Origin: Savagea sp.
Lineage (GTDB): Bacteria > Bacillota > Bacilli > Bacillales_A > Planococcaceae
DNA: 7,080 nt
Reading direction: 5' to 3'
NCBI GenBank assembly: GCA_030152265.1
Contig: JASLHQ010000082.1
Coordinates: forward strand, 1 to 7,080
Shown: one piece after another, positions 6,610-7,080 of the stretch
Position numbering within the stretch: the stretch's first letter is position 1
Layout of the letters: each line of letters begins with the position of its first letter
Program-made: the position numbers and the translations under genes
Notes under the pieces: model-generated
What the model was told of the DNA's origin: nothing
What the model saw: only the letters and a program-made list of their open reading frames with translations
Database searches by the model: none

Positions 6610-7080
6610 TTGAATTCACTATATGCAAAACGTATTCTAGTCGTAGATGATGAAGTGGCGATCGCCCAAATGATTCGCATTATTTTAGAAAAGGAAGGAT
6701 GGACGAATATTACAGTTGTCCATACGTATCAAGAAGCGAAAGACGCGATTCAACGCGGTGCATTTGATTTGTATTTATTAGATATTATGTTGCCGGACGG
6801 TTCTGGGCTCGATTTAGCCACAGTCGCACGTGAGAAAGGCAATGCACCAATTTTCTTTTTAACGGCGCTTACAAGCGATGCTGACGTTCTGACAGGCTTT
6901 ATGCAAGGAGCGGATGATTATATTAAGAAGCCGTTTAATCCTTTAGAATTAGCAGCGCGAGTGAATGCTCAAATGAAACGTTACGTCGGACAGCACGACG
7001 GTAATGCGCGCATTCGGTTCGGCAATTGTATACTCGACACGAAAGCGGCCTTATTACTTGTGGAAAATCAAGAAGTAGAA
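6610..7080 (+). CDS. OmpR/PhoB-family response regulator, N-terminal part (3' end outside window)
   Basis: This frame is open from TTG 6610 to the window end and gives 157 residues. It is the transcriptional regulator of a two-component system, activated by phosphorylation from a partner histidine kinase. The receiver domain (about 7-122) has the acidic pocket Asp13-Asp14 (VVDDE), the phosphoacceptor Asp58 (LLDIMLPDGSG), the switch Thr85 (FFLTAL) and the conserved Lys107 (IKKPF). A linker follows from about 123, and FGNCILDTKAALLLVENQEVE (137-157) reads as the first beta-strands of the winged-helix Trans_reg_C domain. This makes it an OmpR/PhoB subclass member; a full protein would have about 220-235 residues. 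It starts with TTG after a consensus AAGGAGG. A sensor kinase gene probably follows beyond the window. The target genes are unknown; the divergent DUF418 gene is a natural candidate. The sequence is not specific enough to give a gene symbol. Confidence 0.92.
   Translation, partial: MNSLYAKRILVVDDEVAIAQMIRIILEKEGWTNITVVHTYQEAKDAIQRGAFDLYLLDIMLPDGSGLDLATVAREKGNAPIFFLTALTSDADVLTGFMQGADDYIKKPFNPLELAARVNAQMKRYVGQHDGNARIRFGNCILDTKAALLLVENQEVE

Larger units (their letters stand above)
6501..6625. repeat. Three-copy TATAGTGA motif spanning the divergent start sites
   Basis: TATAGTGA occurs at 6503-6510 and 6543-6550 on the forward strand and at 6616-6623 on the reverse strand. The outer two copies extend to a perfect 10-bp inverted pair, CATATAGTGA (6501-6510) and TCACTATATG (6616-6625). 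One covers the DUF418 start codon, and the other lies a few codons inside the response regulator gene. The middle copy overlaps both candidate -10 boxes. The arrangement is directly visible; an operator role is inference. Confidence 0.5.

Overview
The window carries one long forward operon for lactate or glycolate oxidation, then a convergent membrane-protein gene, and then the start of a divergently oriented response regulator gene. Strong AAGGAGG-type Shine-Dalgarno sites, TTG start codons, moderate GC content and a Bacillus-like lutABC order all point to a Gram-positive Bacillales organism (Firmicutes). I cannot name the genus from the sequence alone.

Positions 1-5230 (+) hold five tightly packed genes. 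They are the 3' end of lutA, complete lutB and lutC, a GlcD-type FAD oxidase gene and a GlcF-type iron-sulfur subunit gene. Intergenic gaps run from a 4-base overlap to 17 bases, and no terminator is visible until after the last gene. LutABC is the iron-sulfur L-lactate dehydrogenase complex that makes pyruvate. The GlcD/GlcF pair is expected to oxidise D-lactate or glycolate in the same FAD-to-Fe-S manner. The likely physiological reading is a single transcript that lets the cell use both lactate stereoisomers, or lactate plus glycolate. The promoter, the rest of lutA, and any regulator or permease lie upstream of the window.

A strong hairpin with T-runs on both sides (about 5234-5287) separates this operon from the convergent gene at 5286-6503 (-). 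That gene encodes a DUF418/YeiB-family polytopic membrane protein of unknown function.

The divergent spacer at 6504-6609 holds the control region for the DUF418 gene and for an OmpR/PhoB-family response regulator. The regulator starts with TTG at 6610 and runs off the window end. This spacer is the least ordinary part of the window. It contains an 8-bp word present three times, including a 10-bp inverted pair that flanks both start sites, and an 11-bp-phased direct repeat next to the regulator's ribosome binding site. No RNA genes, mobile elements, CRISPR arrays or clear signs of horizontal transfer were seen. The enzymes are family-typical, and I do not see a convincing previously undescribed system here.
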